64,000 nt of DNA from Bradyrhizobium sp. WD16 (GTDB taxonomy: Bacteria > Pseudomonadota > Alphaproteobacteria > Rhizobiales > Xanthobacteraceae). A program made the position numbers and the translations under genes. Under the pieces are notes generated by a model. It was not told the DNA's origin, made no database searches, and saw only the letters and a list, made by a program, of their open reading frames with translations. Position 1 is the first letter of the stretch, and each line of letters begins with the position of its first letter. This document shows positions 1-8,144 of this stretch, one piece after another. The stretch covers positions 1,364,001 through 1,428,000 of the forward strand of contig NZ_CP028908.1 of the NCBI RefSeq assembly GCF_024181725.1, in the 5' to 3' direction.

Positions 1-288
1 GTCGCGGCCGGGGAGCGCTATCTGTCCAACGGCCTGGCGCTGAAGCTGGCGTTTGCCGACCCGAACCTCGGCAAGAGCCCGCTGGACGTGCTCAGCGGCC
101 GCGAGATGGAGATCCTTCGCAATCTCGCTGAGGGCAGGGACATGACCGAGATCGCGCATATCCTGAAGGTCTCCTACAAGACCGTCGCCAACAACTGCCT
201 GCTGCTCAAACGCAAGCTCGGCGCCAGGTCGAAAGCCGATCTGCTGCGCATCGCTGTCGAAAGCAAGGTCGCCATGAAGCTGATCTGA
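1..288 (+). CDS. mxaB: LuxR-type response regulator, C-terminal part (mxaB-like), 5' end outside window
   Basis: The reading frame is open from base 1 and ends at TGA 286-288, giving 95 visible residues. The visible part is a LuxR/NarL DNA-binding helix-turn-helix: it has the typical LSGREMEILRNLAEG opening and the recognition helix region TEIAHILKVSYKTVANN. The receiver domain must lie upstream of the window. It converges on the mxa cluster. MxaB of methylotrophs is a response regulator of this type encoded beside the mxa genes and needed for mxa transcription, so the name is inferred from position plus domain. It could be another NarL-family regulator. There are only 21 bases between its stop and the stop of the opposing lipoprotein gene. 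Confidence 0.7.
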   Translation, partial: VAAGERYLSNGLALKLAFADPNLGKSPLDVLSGREMEILRNLAEGRDMTEIAHILKVSYKTVANNCLLLKRKLGARSKADLLRIAVESKVAMKLI

Positions 289-309
289 GTGCCGCGCCGA
301 GGGGCGAAT

Positions 310-816
310 TCATCTGAATTCCCGCTGGGACCGGTAGCGCGCGGACAGCGTCCCGAGCACGACGTCACGCTCGACGCCGCTGTGACGCAGGTTGAAATAG
401 TGCTGGCAGATTTCGCCGTAAGCCTGCTTGGTGCCCGCTGCCGCCGCGACATTGGAGAGCGCTCCGAGCAACGCGACATAGCCCTCCGGGCGGCCGTCAT
501 CGGCGAGCATCCGGCCGAGCTGCGCCGTCCGATTGGCAAGCATGCGCTCGGATTCGAGAAAGTGGTTGCGCGCCGCCCGCAGCGCCCGGCGCATCTCCTC
601 GACCGCGGGATCCGTCTCCGCCAGCGGCCGGCCACGTTCGCGACCGGCGAGCCAGACGGCGGGATCGATGCGATCCGTGGCACGAAGCCAGGCCCCTGCC
701 GCCGCGTCGACCTGGGGCGCGATGGCCTCGCCCGGGTCGTCGCTGTGCTCCTCTTCGCCGCAACCGGCGAGAAGAAGGCAGCTCGCAAACAGCAGGATCC
801 GAAGTGCGGCGGCCAT
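310..816 (-). CDS. mxa-cluster lipoprotein of unknown function (position of mxaE/mxaH)
   Basis: A 168-residue protein with a lipoprotein signal: a hydrophobic stretch followed by the lipobox LLAG-Cys19, so the mature protein should be anchored to a membrane on the periplasmic side. The mature part is Arg/Glu rich and probably helical. I recognise no enzymatic motif. It starts 9 bases after the mxaD stop and is the last minus-strand gene of the cluster. That is where mxaE and mxaH, both of unknown function, sit in other methylotrophs. Homology to either was not verified, so no symbol is given. It faces the mxaB-like gene; the 21-base gap has a short GAATTC-atct-GAATTC dyad that might serve as a weak bidirectional terminator. 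Confidence 0.65.
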   Translation of the reverse strand: MAAALRILLFASCLLLAGCGEEEHSDDPGEAIAPQVDAAAGAWLRATDRIDPAVWLAGRERGRPLAETDPAVEEMRRALRAARNHFLESERMLANRTAQLGRMLADDGRPEGYVALLGALSNVAAAAGTKQAYGEICQHYFNLRHSGVERDVVLGTLSARYRSQREFR

Positions 817-825
817 GGCCGGCGG

Positions 826-1350
826 CTACTTGTCTTCGATCTTTTTCTTCAATCCCTCGAGGCCGGCGCGCAGAAACTTCGACATCGCATTGCGCGCCGC
901 GTCGTCATCGAGCTCCTCCGGCGGCTCATTGCCGGTATCGCCGCGATAAAGACGGGCGCTCCACTTGACGTTGCTGGCGCCGCCCGCCGCAGGCTCGATC
1001 GCGAAGGTGATGGAGTAGGAACTGACCGGGAGCGCTTCGAGATCGGGATCGGACATGCGATAGGAGTATTTGAAGGACGCGGCGTCGTATTCGTCGAGCC
1101 CCTCCTTCAGGACACCGCCCTTCTTGAGGGTGATCTCGCGCTCGGCGCCCGCGGCGTCCCCGCCCGTCGCCTTCACCGCCTTGACGTCGGGATGCCAGCT
1201 GGCAAGCCCGTCGAACTTTCCGGCGACCGCCCATACGACGCCGGGAGCGGCCGCGATCGTCATCGTCTCGTCCACCTTGATCGGCGTGGGGCCGTGCGCC
1301 AATGCCGGCGCGGCAAGCAGAATGGCAATGATCGCCCAGAACCTTGTCAT
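826..1350 (-). CDS. mxaD: MxaD, periplasmic methanol-oxidation accessory protein (SRPBCC fold)
   Basis: A 174-residue protein. Residues 1-18 form a Sec signal peptide (hydrophobic core, APALAHG end). The rest matches the SRPBCC/polyketide-cyclase-like fold family, with the typical WAVAGKFDGLASWHP segment near residues 40-54. In Methylobacterium, MxaD is a small periplasmic protein reported to help electron transfer between methanol dehydrogenase and cytochrome cL. The start codon overlaps the mxaL stop by four bases, so it is translationally coupled within the mxaRSACKLD block. Confidence 0.85.
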   Translation of the reverse strand: MTRFWAIIAILLAAPALAHGPTPIKVDETMTIAAAPGVVWAVAGKFDGLASWHPDVKAVKATGGDAAGAEREITLKKGGVLKEGLDEYDAASFKYSYRMSDPDLEALPVSSYSITFAIEPAAGGASNVKWSARLYRGDTGNEPPEELDDDAARNAMSKFLRAGLEGLKKKIEDK

Positions 1351-2345
1351 GAGGATCTCCCTGTTTGGACGTTGAGACGAACGGTGGCGCGACGGCGACG
1401 GCCGCGCGCCGACAGCGGCGTGGCGACGGCGGCGGCAAAGAGGCAGATGCCTGCGGCGACGCCGAGCATCGGGCGCAGATCGAGCGTTGCCTGGCGCGGC
1501 CGCGCGGTGGCGACGCCGGCATAGGATTTCAGGAGACGCGCCCCGTCTTCGAGATGGGCATAGGCAAGCCCGGTGGTGTCCGCGAGCGCGCGCAGATACT
1601 CCTCCTTTACGGACGACAGATGCTCAGTGCCGACCGCAGCGGCGGCGCCGAACGGCGCATTGCGGGCATCATAGCCCTCCCGCCGCTCCGACCCTCTGGG
1701 CGGCCGGCCAAAGCGACTTTCGTGCGGGACCTCGTCGGCGCCGACGAAGCCGATTTCGCGGCCCTTGTCGTCGAACTTCGGAATCGGCGCCAATGCATAG
1801 CCCCCGACGCCGACGACGACCCCGCGCACGGCGCCCGGCCGCTCCTCGAATACGGGGCCTCCCGACGCCGGCAGCGGCGGCGCCTCCTGACCGTCCGAGA
1901 AGAACAGCAGATCGGCGTTCAATTCAGCCGCCATGTCGATGGCGCGGTAGAGCCCCGCCGAGATCCGGCTGTCGCCGTCCCACGCCATGCGCCAGTCCAC
2001 GGCCTCGATCGAGGCCGCAAGCGGCCCGAAATCGGCGCAGGCGTCGACCGGCTCGAACAGCAGGAACGGGCGCCGCTCGGAGAAGACACCGAGGCCGACG
2101 CGCGACGAACACGGCAGAGCGGCGATCATGTCCCGCAGCGCCGCCTTGGCCGCGTCGAGACGGCTGATCGGCCGGCCGGACGCGGCGCCGTCCCGGACAT
2201 TCATGCTGCCGGTAATGTCGATGATGGCGAGCAGATCGAAGCCGGCGCGCCGCACCGACATCCTCGGCATGACGAAAGTGGCGAGCAGCAGCAACGCCGC
2301 GAGCGCCAGCAGGATCAGCCGGGGATCACGAAAGTCCGGGCGCAT
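1347..2345 (-). CDS. mxaL: MxaL, membrane-anchored von Willebrand factor A protein
   Basis: A 332-residue protein. An N-terminal membrane helix (about residues 9-26) precedes a VWA domain with the MIDAS metal site IIDITGSMN near residues 40-48. A second hydrophobic helix lies near residue 300, so the VWA domain sits between two membrane anchors. The start was set at ATG 2345 rather than the much longer open frame upstream, because it touches the mxaK stop and begins directly before the first membrane helix. MxaA, C, K and L are required for insertion of calcium into methanol dehydrogenase in Methylobacterium. The gene is coupled on both sides. Confidence 0.85.
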   Translation of the reverse strand: MRPDFRDPRLILLALAALLLLATFVMPRMSVRRAGFDLLAIIDITGSMNVRDGAASGRPISRLDAAKAALRDMIAALPCSSRVGLGVFSERRPFLLFEPVDACADFGPLAASIEAVDWRMAWDGDSRISAGLYRAIDMAAELNADLLFFSDGQEAPPLPASGGPVFEERPGAVRGVVVGVGGYALAPIPKFDDKGREIGFVGADEVPHESRFGRPPRGSERREGYDARNAPFGAAAAVGTEHLSSVKEEYLRALADTTGLAYAHLEDGARLLKSYAGVATARPRQATLDLRPMLGVAAGICLFAAAVATPLSARGRRRRATVRLNVQTGRSS

Positions 2346-2938
2346 CAGGGCAGGCCTTTCGGCTTGCCGGGGATGTCGGTCCACAGCTTCTTCGGCTCGG
2401 CGCCGAGTTCGTCGCCGTTGTTTCGCTCGAACTCCGGGAAGTCGCGGACGAGCCGGGCCGCGACGTCGATATTGTACTTGGCGTCCCAGAACTCCGGGAG
2501 AAGCTGCAGCGCGCCTCGATACTCCCGTTTGGCGAGATTGACGAAGGGACCGGCGGCTTCCAGCTCCGATCTTTCGATATGCTCGAAGGCCTGGCGCAGC
2601 AGGGCGTTGGCCAGGAGGTAGTGGCCACGCGCGCGGATTTCGCTTCTGCCGCGGCGGTCGAGCAACTCCATCAGGACGCGCGCCCGGTCGATCTCGCTCC
2701 GCCTGGCGAGATCGGCGATCTGCGCCAGCACGAGCTCGGGACGCGAATTGACGTCGACCTGAGCGTCTCTTCCGCCGCGCAACGCCGCGATCGTGGTGTT
2801 GACGTCCACCGCACCTCGCCAGGCGATCGACGCGCCGATCGCGCCTCCGGCGAGCGCCAGGGTCGCGACGATCAGAAGCGACGACCTCGTCTCCCGCCAC
2901 AGCATCCGCAGACGGTCTCGCAGCCGCGCCAGGGTCAT
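2345..2938 (-). CDS. mxaK: MxaK, methanol dehydrogenase calcium-insertion accessory protein
   Basis: A 197-residue protein with one N-terminal membrane helix (about residues 19-40) and a mostly helical, Arg/Glu/Leu-rich periplasmic part that resembles TPR-like repeats. Its name rests on position between mxaC and mxaL and on this architecture; MxaK proteins are poorly conserved. The gene overlaps the mxaC stop by four bases and shares one base with the mxaL start, so all three are very probably made from one transcript by coupled translation. Confidence 0.75.
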   Translation of the reverse strand: MTLARLRDRLRMLWRETRSSLLIVATLALAGGAIGASIAWRGAVDVNTTIAALRGGRDAQVDVNSRPELVLAQIADLARRSEIDRARVLMELLDRRGRSEIRARGHYLLANALLRQAFEHIERSELEAAGPFVNLAKREYRGALQLLPEFWDAKYNIDVAARLVRDFPEFERNNGDELGAEPKKLWTDIPGKPKGLP

Positions 2939-3936
2939 TGCGGCCGGCCTCCTCGCGCCAGATCCACCTCGAACAGCTTGGCGAGCAGGAGCAGCGCCAC
3001 CGCAGCAAGCGCCAGCGCGAAACAGGCTGCGCCGAGATCCCTGCGCGGCTGCCTTTCGAGATAGCGCATCGGTCGCCGTTCAAGCCGGTCGATCTGTCTC
3101 AACGCCTCTTCCGTCGCCTCCGGGCCTTCCGCCTCGAAGGCGCGATAGGGAACGCCGAGCGACTTGAAGAAGAGATCGAGATGACGCTCCGGCGCAGCTT
3201 GCGGCGTCTCGTCGTCCGCGCCAAGCGGATCATGGATCCCCTTGCTTCCTTCGGTTCGCAGGTAGAGCCAGTAGAGATTGACGTTCGTCTTGCGAAACTC
3301 CGCGCGCAGATCATCCGCGATCTTCGGGTCGATCACGCCGGCGCCGTCGGAGATCAGCAGAATGGCGCGGGACCGGTCGATTTCGCCGGCCGTGAACATC
3401 GCGAGAGCCATGGCGAGGCCGCGCGCGATATTGGTGTAATCGAGGCCGGGACGGTCGATGGCGTCGATCGCCGCCTTCGTCGCCGACAGGTGGTCCGACA
3501 CGGGCATCACCAGCATCGGCGATGTCGAGAAAGCGGCGATGCCGACGAGATCATGCCGACGCCCGTCGACGAAGCGAGCGAGAATGCGCTTCGACGCCGC
3601 CGCCTTCGACTCCTCGCCCCCGGTCGGACTCCTGCCGGCAAAGGTTTCGTTCATGCTGCCGCTGCGGTCGATCAACATGATGATCTGCGCACCCTCGGCG
3701 ATCCGCTCGACCTCCCTTCCGGCCAGATATGGGCTCGCCGCCCCGAGCAGACTCGCCGCCACGGCGATGGCGCCGAGGATCTTCAAACCGGCCCCGATCG
3801 CGCGCGACAGCCGATCGTCGGGCGCCGCAAGGAGAGAGGATACCGGCGAGACGCGCAGCGTCGCCCACAGCAACGGCACCAGCGCCAACGGCGCCAGAAA
3901 CAGGATCCAGCCGTGGTCGACATCGAGGGGGCTCAC
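2935..3936 (-). CDS. mxaC: MxaC, von Willebrand factor A protein
   Basis: A 333-residue protein beginning at GTG 3936, which overlaps the mxaA stop (GTGA). It has the BatA/BatB-like layout: N-terminal membrane helices (residues about 10-26 and 48-66), a VWA domain with MIDAS motif LIDRSGSMN near residues 89-97, then a C-terminal membrane helix before the end. In methylotrophs MxaC works with MxaA, MxaK and MxaL in loading calcium into MxaF. Presence of MoxR ATPase, DUF58 and VWA genes in the same run is the classical MoxR-type chaperone arrangement. Confidence 0.85.
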   Translation of the reverse strand: MSPLDVDHGWILFLAPLALVPLLWATLRVSPVSSLLAAPDDRLSRAIGAGLKILGAIAVAASLLGAASPYLAGREVERIAEGAQIIMLIDRSGSMNETFAGRSPTGGEESKAAASKRILARFVDGRRHDLVGIAAFSTSPMLVMPVSDHLSATKAAIDAIDRPGLDYTNIARGLAMALAMFTAGEIDRSRAILLISDGAGVIDPKIADDLRAEFRKTNVNLYWLYLRTEGSKGIHDPLGADDETPQAAPERHLDLFFKSLGVPYRAFEAEGPEATEEALRQIDRLERRPMRYLERQPRRDLGAACFALALAAVALLLLAKLFEVDLARGGRPQ

Positions 3937-4841
3937 CCTGCCCTCTCCCGTTCGGCGAGAGCCGCGACGAACTCCACCAGCGCCAGCATGTCGAAGCCGT
4001 CGTGCACGTCGGTGGCGTCGCCGAAAAATCTTCGGCTCGAGGCCGCAAAGAAACGCTCCATGGCCGGCTGCAGCACAGCGAACTCCGGCCGCCTGTCGAG
4101 GAAGCCCGGCAGGTCCTCCGCAAGCAGACTGGCGCCGTTGACGGCGTCGATGGCGCGATGAACCTCCAGGATGGCCAGGCGGAGGGCTTCGTCGCCGGAG
4201 GCGCGCCGGGCGTTTGCGGCAAGCCGGCGCGCCAGCGCGGAGAAGATTCGCGCCGGGCGTCGCTGGAACGGCGGCCAGCCGCGGTCCCGTGCAACGGCGA
4301 TCAGGGAGAGCGACGCCGCGGCGGCGAGCGCAACCGCGACGGTTCGCGGCCGGGTTTCGTCGACGAGGAGTGCAGGCACGTCAGGCCGCAGATAGTCGTC
4401 CGCTCGCTCCTTCCTCTCCGGAACGATCTCGCGCAAGGGCGACACCCCGACCTTCCAGGCGGGAACCTTGACGGTGTCGGCGCCCGCGGGCGTGGTGACC
4501 CCCACGGCAAACCCGGGGATCTCGATATTGCGGACGTCCAGCGCAACGTAGAAATTCTGGTAGGTGAGATCGAGATGCCAGATCTTGCCGCCGCCCGCGC
4601 TCGCCTCCCTGACGACGACATCCTTGAGATCGAGCGATCCGGTGAGCGGTCCGGGTCGGGGCAACGAGGCCGCCGACAGCGTGGCATCCGCCGCGGCCGA
4701 AATGTCGACGCGCACGCGAATGAGGTCACCGACGAAATAGCCGAACGGCCGCGCCGAATGAATGCTGACCGACGCCGCCGCTGCGGATGCGGGCAGCGCG
4801 GCGCTCAGCGACAGGGCAAGAGCAAGAGACGCATACCGCAT
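3933..4841 (-). CDS. mxaA: MxaA, methanol dehydrogenase calcium-insertion protein
   Basis: A 302-residue protein. The chosen ATG 4841 opens a clear signal peptide (residues 1-21, ending PASAAAA), followed by a beta-rich periplasmic domain (to about residue 165), one membrane helix near residues 170-188 and a C-terminal helical domain. This fits MxaA, a membrane protein needed for calcium loading of methanol dehydrogenase. The upstream extension of the frame lacks a signal sequence and overlaps mxaS, so it was not used. There are eight bases between the mxaS stop and this start. Confidence 0.8.
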   Translation of the reverse strand: MRYASLALALSLSAALPASAAAASVSIHSARPFGYFVGDLIRVRVDISAAADATLSAASLPRPGPLTGSLDLKDVVVREASAGGGKIWHLDLTYQNFYVALDVRNIEIPGFAVGVTTPAGADTVKVPAWKVGVSPLREIVPERKERADDYLRPDVPALLVDETRPRTVAVALAAAASLSLIAVARDRGWPPFQRRPARIFSALARRLAANARRASGDEALRLAILEVHRAIDAVNGASLLAEDLPGFLDRRPEFAVLQPAMERFFAASSRRFFGDATDVHDGFDMLALVEFVAALAERERAG

Positions 4842-4849
4842 TCCACCCC

Positions 4850-5695
4850 TCACACCGCCGACAGGCGCAAGCTCAGGTCGACGGGATCGAAGCCGTCCGT
4901 CAGAAAGATCGGGGCCCGGGCACGGCCGGCGGAGGATCGCAACAGCTCTCGCCGGCGGTCGCCTTCGCGTTCGGCCCAGCGCTGCCGCAGACCGGGCCTC
5001 ATCAACAGCGTTCGACGGCGCCCGGTCTCGCTGTCCCGCAATTCGAGCAGCCCCCATTTCGGCGGCGAAATCTCGACCGAATCCGCAAGAACGAGGGGAA
5101 CGACGTCATGATGCGCCAGCGCCTCGAAGACACGGTCGACAAGACGCCCCGGCCAGCGGAAATCGGAAACCACGAACACGAGCTTTCGTGCGACGCCGAG
5201 GAGAGCCGCCGCCGCGACGAAGCCTTCGGCGCCCGGATCGCCCGGCCGCTCACGGCCGATCGCCGCGACGGCGGCAAGGGCCGCAGTCTTCGAGCGCGTC
5301 GCCGGAAACGTCGTCTCACGGCGCAGCGCCTCGCCGCAACCGATCAGGCCGAAGCGATCGCCGATCCGCGTCGACGAATAGGCCAACGCGGCGCAGAGTT
5401 CGCCGGCGGCGGCAAATCTGTCGGCGGCGCCGCAGAAGCCCATCGATGCGGAGAGGTCGACGAGGACGTAGACGTCGATCGCGCTGCGCTGCTCGAAGCG
5501 TCGGACATAGGTTTCACCGAACGGATCGCGCAAGGTCGCCCGGATGTCGATCCGGCGGGCGTCGGGGTAGCGTCGGAACGGCGTCTGGTCGCGAAACACG
5601 CCCAGACCACCGACTTCGCTCGACGAATGCGCCCCGACATGGTTCGACCTGAACCTGCCGAAGGGCCGGTACAGAATGTCCGCCGGGCTCGTCAT
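4850..5695 (-). CDS. mxaS: MxaS, DUF58 domain protein
   Basis: A 281-residue soluble protein of the DUF58 family, which pairs with MoxR ATPases. The DUF58/VWA-like core begins with VYVLVDLSASMGF near residues 77-89 and is followed by an FVVSDFRWPG segment. The start at 5695 overlaps the mxaR stop (ATGA), showing coupling; an upstream start at 5728 would lie inside mxaR. MxaS is needed for active methanol dehydrogenase in some methylotrophs, but its exact action is unknown. Confidence 0.85.
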   Translation of the reverse strand: MTSPADILYRPFGRFRSNHVGAHSSSEVGGLGVFRDQTPFRRYPDARRIDIRATLRDPFGETYVRRFEQRSAIDVYVLVDLSASMGFCGAADRFAAAGELCAALAYSSTRIGDRFGLIGCGEALRRETTFPATRSKTAALAAVAAIGRERPGDPGAEGFVAAAALLGVARKLVFVVSDFRWPGRLVDRVFEALAHHDVVPLVLADSVEISPPKWGLLELRDSETGRRRTLLMRPGLRQRWAEREGDRRRELLRSSAGRARAPIFLTDGFDPVDLSLRLSAV

Positions 5696-6723
5696 GGCAC
5701 CGGCGTCGCATCGAACACGGCGTGGCACAGCCGCCTGACCGCCTCGTCGCCGCGCATCGCATGGATCGGATCGACGAAGATCCGGTGCGCCATGACCTCG
5801 ATGAAGACGTCCCTGATGTCATCGGGAACGAGATGGTCCCGCCCCTCCAGCCAGGCGCGGACCCGCGCCGCGCGCACCAGCGACGCCAGTCCGCGCGGAC
5901 TGGCACCGCCCTTGACGAGGTTCGTCACGTCGAGATCGGGCAGCGATACCCCGGCGGACGCCGGATCGACCAGCGCCCGCCAGAGACTGAGCACGTAGCG
6001 CTCGATCGCGTCGCTTGAGCGCACCGTCGCCTGGATGGCACGGGCGACATCCGCGACGTCGCGATAGTCGAAGGAGCCGGGCGCGACCCTGTCGAGCAGC
6101 CCGTCCACATCCTGGAACGCCGGATCGAACACCAGCTTCCGCCGTGCCTCGTCGTCGCCAGGGGCAGCCATGGTGATTTCCATGAAGAACCGGTCGCGGG
6201 CCGCCGCCGGCAATTCGAAGGTCTCTTCGCGCTCCACCACGTTGCGGTCGGCGAAGACCTGAAGATAGGGAAAATGATAGACCCGATTGAACGCCGTGGC
6301 GCTGCGCTCGGCCATCAGGCGCAGCAGCAGGGAGTGGACCTGCGGCCGGGCACGATTGATCTCGTTGAAGAAGAACACCGGCAGGCTGCCGGCGAGGCGC
6401 AGCACCTCCGAGGGTTCGACACGGGGCCGGCCGTCGTCGGCGAGATAGGTGTGATAGAGAATATCGCCGGGCATCATGTCGACCGTGCCCTCCACCCGGG
6501 CGAAGTCGCCGCCGAGCGCGCGCGAGACCGAGCGCAGCAGCGTCGTCTTTCCGACGCCGACATCGCCCTCGATCAGGACGTGGCCGCGAGCGAAGACGCA
6601 GACCGTCACGAGCCGGATCACCCGCCCCTGGCCGATGACCGCCCTGCCGATCTCGCTCTCGAAATGCAAGGCACGCTCGCGCCATTCGGCGAGATTACGC
6701 GTGCTGGTCGAGGTTTCGTTCAA
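5692..6723 (-). CDS. mxaR: MxaR, MoxR-family AAA+ ATPase
   Basis: A 343-residue MoxR-type AAA+ ATPase. Walker A is GDVGVGKTT (about residues 54-62), Walker B is VFFFNEIN (about 112-119), and the AAA lid follows. MoxR proteins are chaperone-like ATPases that act with VWA proteins, here MxaC/MxaL/MxaS, in methanol dehydrogenase maturation. I place the start at TTG 6723 because AGGTGG lies eight bases upstream. The open frame continues to 6801, but that part is a palindromic repeat and would not resemble an N-terminus. The next gene, mxaI, is 454 bases upstream beyond a repeat cluster and a terminator-like hairpin. Confidence 0.85.
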   Translation of the reverse strand: MNETSTSTRNLAEWRERALHFESEIGRAVIGQGRVIRLVTVCVFARGHVLIEGDVGVGKTTLLRSVSRALGGDFARVEGTVDMMPGDILYHTYLADDGRPRVEPSEVLRLAGSLPVFFFNEINRARPQVHSLLLRLMAERSATAFNRVYHFPYLQVFADRNVVEREETFELPAAARDRFFMEITMAAPGDDEARRKLVFDPAFQDVDGLLDRVAPGSFDYRDVADVARAIQATVRSSDAIERYVLSLWRALVDPASAGVSLPDLDVTNLVKGGASPRGLASLVRAARVRAWLEGRDHLVPDDIRDVFIEVMAHRIFVDPIHAMRGDEAVRRLCHAVFDATPVP

Positions 6724-6738
6724 GCGCAGGTCCACCTG

Positions 6739-6808
6739 GTGCCCGCTTTCCGAAGTTCGTACATCGGTGCCGCATCTCCTTCGACGAACTTCGGAAAGCA
6801 AAGGGCAC
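6739..6808. repeat. Palindromic element family E, copy 1
   Basis: A 70-base imperfect palindrome with ends GTGCCCGCTTTCCGAAGTTC and GAACTTCGGAAAGC...GGGCAC. An identical copy is at 6992-7061. It ends 15 bases from the inferred mxaR start. Confidence 0.85.
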
Positions 6809-6824
6809 CAGAAAATTTATGATT

Positions 6825-6903
6825 CGAGTGCGGCTTTGGATCTGGCGCTCGTACGACGAATACGCTGCAAATGCTGATACGAGCGTCAGATCCACCGCAC
6901 TCG
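6825..6903. repeat. Palindromic element family A, variant with CGAGTG...CACTCG ends
   Basis: An imperfect palindrome; the arms are GGATCTGGCGCTCGTA and GATACGAGCGTCAGATCC around a GCTGCAA-containing loop. It differs from the other A copies by terminal CGAG/CTCG in place of CTAG. A short linker ending TTATGATT joins it to the element at 6739-6808, as at 15085 and 61268. Confidence 0.85.
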
Positions 6904-6914
6904 TGCCCGCTTTC

Positions 6915-6992
6915 CGAGTGCGGCTTTGGATCTGACGCTCATACGACGAATGCGCTGCAATGCTGATACGAGCGTCAGATCCACCGCACTCG
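6915..6992. repeat. Palindromic element family A, second tandem copy
   Basis: A 78-base copy of family A, arms GGATCTGACGCTCAT and TACGAGCGTCAGATCC. The bases before it (6903-6914) repeat the first bases of family E, as if this copy had landed inside or beside another E element. Confidence 0.85.
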
Positions 6993-7061
6993 TGCCCGCT
7001 TTCCGAAGTTCGTACATCGGTGCCGCATCTCCTTCGACGAACTTCGGAAAGCAAAGGGCAC
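6992..7061. repeat. Palindromic element family E, copy 2
   Basis: A 70-base palindrome identical to 6739-6808. It shares its first base with the last base of the preceding A element and ends beside the T-tract of the terminator-like hairpin. Confidence 0.85.
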
Positions 7062-7068
7062 TCGGAAG

Positions 7069-7142
7069 AAAAAGGCGGCCACGATCTCGGGAAGGATCGG
7101 GTGCGCTGATGCTGAAACACACCGTTTCCAGATCGTGGCCGC
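7069..7142 (-). terminator. Terminator-like hairpin after mxaI (possible attenuator)
   Basis: Read on the minus strand after the mxaI stop, a 13-base perfect stem (arms GCGGCCACGATCT at 7130-7142 and AGATCGTGGCCGC at 7075-7087) is followed by a T-rich run (complement of 7069-7073). The long loop contains a smaller GAAAC...GTTTC hairpin at 7114-7128. It could separate abundant mxaFJGI transcription from lower mxaR-D transcription. Confidence 0.6.
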
Positions 7143-7177
7143 TGAGGTCTATCGCTCGGCTGACGCGACGACGCCCG

Positions 7178-7480
7178 TCATTGGGCGGGAATCTTGGCGA
7201 CGTCGTATTCCCACTTGCCGGACTTCTTGAAATACGCAACGCGCTTGCGGTTGCGCTCCTCCATGCCCTCGATCGTCGTCTGCTGCTTGGCGAGCTCCTT
7301 GGGATCATGCTTGGGATCGTATTTTGATCCCTGGATCTTTTCCGGGAAGCCCGGCTTCGGCTCCCAGCAGTTGCCGGCGGCCTTGCATTTCGTTCCGTCA
7401 TAGGCGAATGCGGCCGTGCCCGCCGCTCCGCCGAACATCAATGCCGCGGTCAGGACCGTGGCGAAACGAATCACTCCCAT
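7178..7480 (-). CDS. mxaI: MxaI, methanol dehydrogenase small (beta) subunit
   Basis: A 100-residue precursor. Residues 1-26 are a signal peptide ending AAFA, then the mature subunit starts YDGTKCKAAGNCWEPKPG, the hallmark of the small subunit with its disulfide-forming cysteines. The rest is Lys-rich and helical. MxaI wraps around MxaF in the periplasmic alpha2-beta2 enzyme. XoxF-type lanthanide enzymes lack this subunit, so its presence marks a calcium-type MDH system. The start at 7480 was chosen because it opens the signal peptide. The gene lies 67 bases after mxaG. Confidence 0.95.
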   Translation of the reverse strand: MGVIRFATVLTAALMFGGAAGTAAFAYDGTKCKAAGNCWEPKPGFPEKIQGSKYDPKHDPKELAKQQTTIEGMEERNRKRVAYFKKSGKWEYDVAKIPAQ

Positions 7481-7547
7481 CGCTTCCTCCTGTTGTTCGA
7501 GGCGGCCTCGCCTCTCGAGTCGCGCCGCGTTTGACGGCGGCGGAAAC

Positions 7548-8129
7548 CTACTTGCCTTTCGGCCTGCACAGACCGGGCGGATCGTCCGGAAAGCTTTCAT
7601 GTCCTGGATAGGGCTTGAACTTCTTCTGCTGCTCGGCGGTGAGCCAGGTCGCCTTCTCGGGCGCGTCCTTGTAGAGATGCCTGACCCACGACATCACCTT
7701 CAGCATCTCGTCGAGGGTGAGGTTCTGATATTGCGGGCCCATCGCCCCCTGGGCACCGCCGAAGATCGTCGAGAACAGGCCTTCGTCGGTTTCGTTCTGC
7801 GGATAGGTCCAGTAGCTGTCGTTGAGACCGGGACCGATCTTGCCTTCGCCGAGATGGCCGTGGCAGCCGGAACAGGCCGACAGGAAGGTCTGCTCGCCCT
7901 GCTTGAGGCAGCTCAAGTCCTCGATGTAGGGATTTCGACCCGTTTCCATGAATGTCTTGACGCCCGCCGTGTCGCGATCTTCGGGCAGCGCGTCATTGAA
8001 GTTCAGAACTTCCCCGGTGATCGTATTGCGAAAATCGATCGCCGAGACCTGCGCTGCCGCCGCTAGCGCCACGACGCTGCCGATGGCGCCCAGGATGGCC
8101 AGGCTGGCGGCTTTCTTGACCTTTGACAC
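7548..8129 (-). CDS. mxaG: MxaG, cytochrome cL, electron acceptor of methanol dehydrogenase
   Basis: A 193-residue precursor with signal peptide (residues 1-30, ending AQVSA). It has a single c-type heme site CSGCH (Cys86, Cys89, His90) in the setting FLSACSGCHGHLGEG. Size and single heme fit cytochrome cL, the specific periplasmic acceptor for electrons from PQQ in MxaF. The gene sits between mxaJ (15 bases away) and mxaI in the usual mxaFJGI order. Confidence 0.95.
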   Translation of the reverse strand: MSKVKKAASLAILGAIGSVVALAAAAQVSAIDFRNTITGEVLNFNDALPEDRDTAGVKTFMETGRNPYIEDLSCLKQGEQTFLSACSGCHGHLGEGKIGPGLNDSYWTYPQNETDEGLFSTIFGGAQGAMGPQYQNLTLDEMLKVMSWVRHLYKDAPEKATWLTAEQQKKFKPYPGHESFPDDPPGLCRPKGK

Positions 8130-8144
8130 GATCGTTCCCGTCCC

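Larger units (their letters stand above)
6724..7177. other. Repeat-filled gap between mxaI and mxaR
   Basis: This gap holds no credible gene. From mxaI towards mxaR it carries a terminator-like hairpin, then a tandem of palindromic elements in the order E-A-(E fragment)-A-E. The short reading frames in it are products of the repeats. Confidence 0.8.

Noticed and set aside
289-1524. A 411-codon plus-strand frame opposite the lipoprotein and mxaD genes
   Set aside because: The minus strand encodes a signal-peptide protein and a lipoprotein in mxa order; the plus frame has no features.
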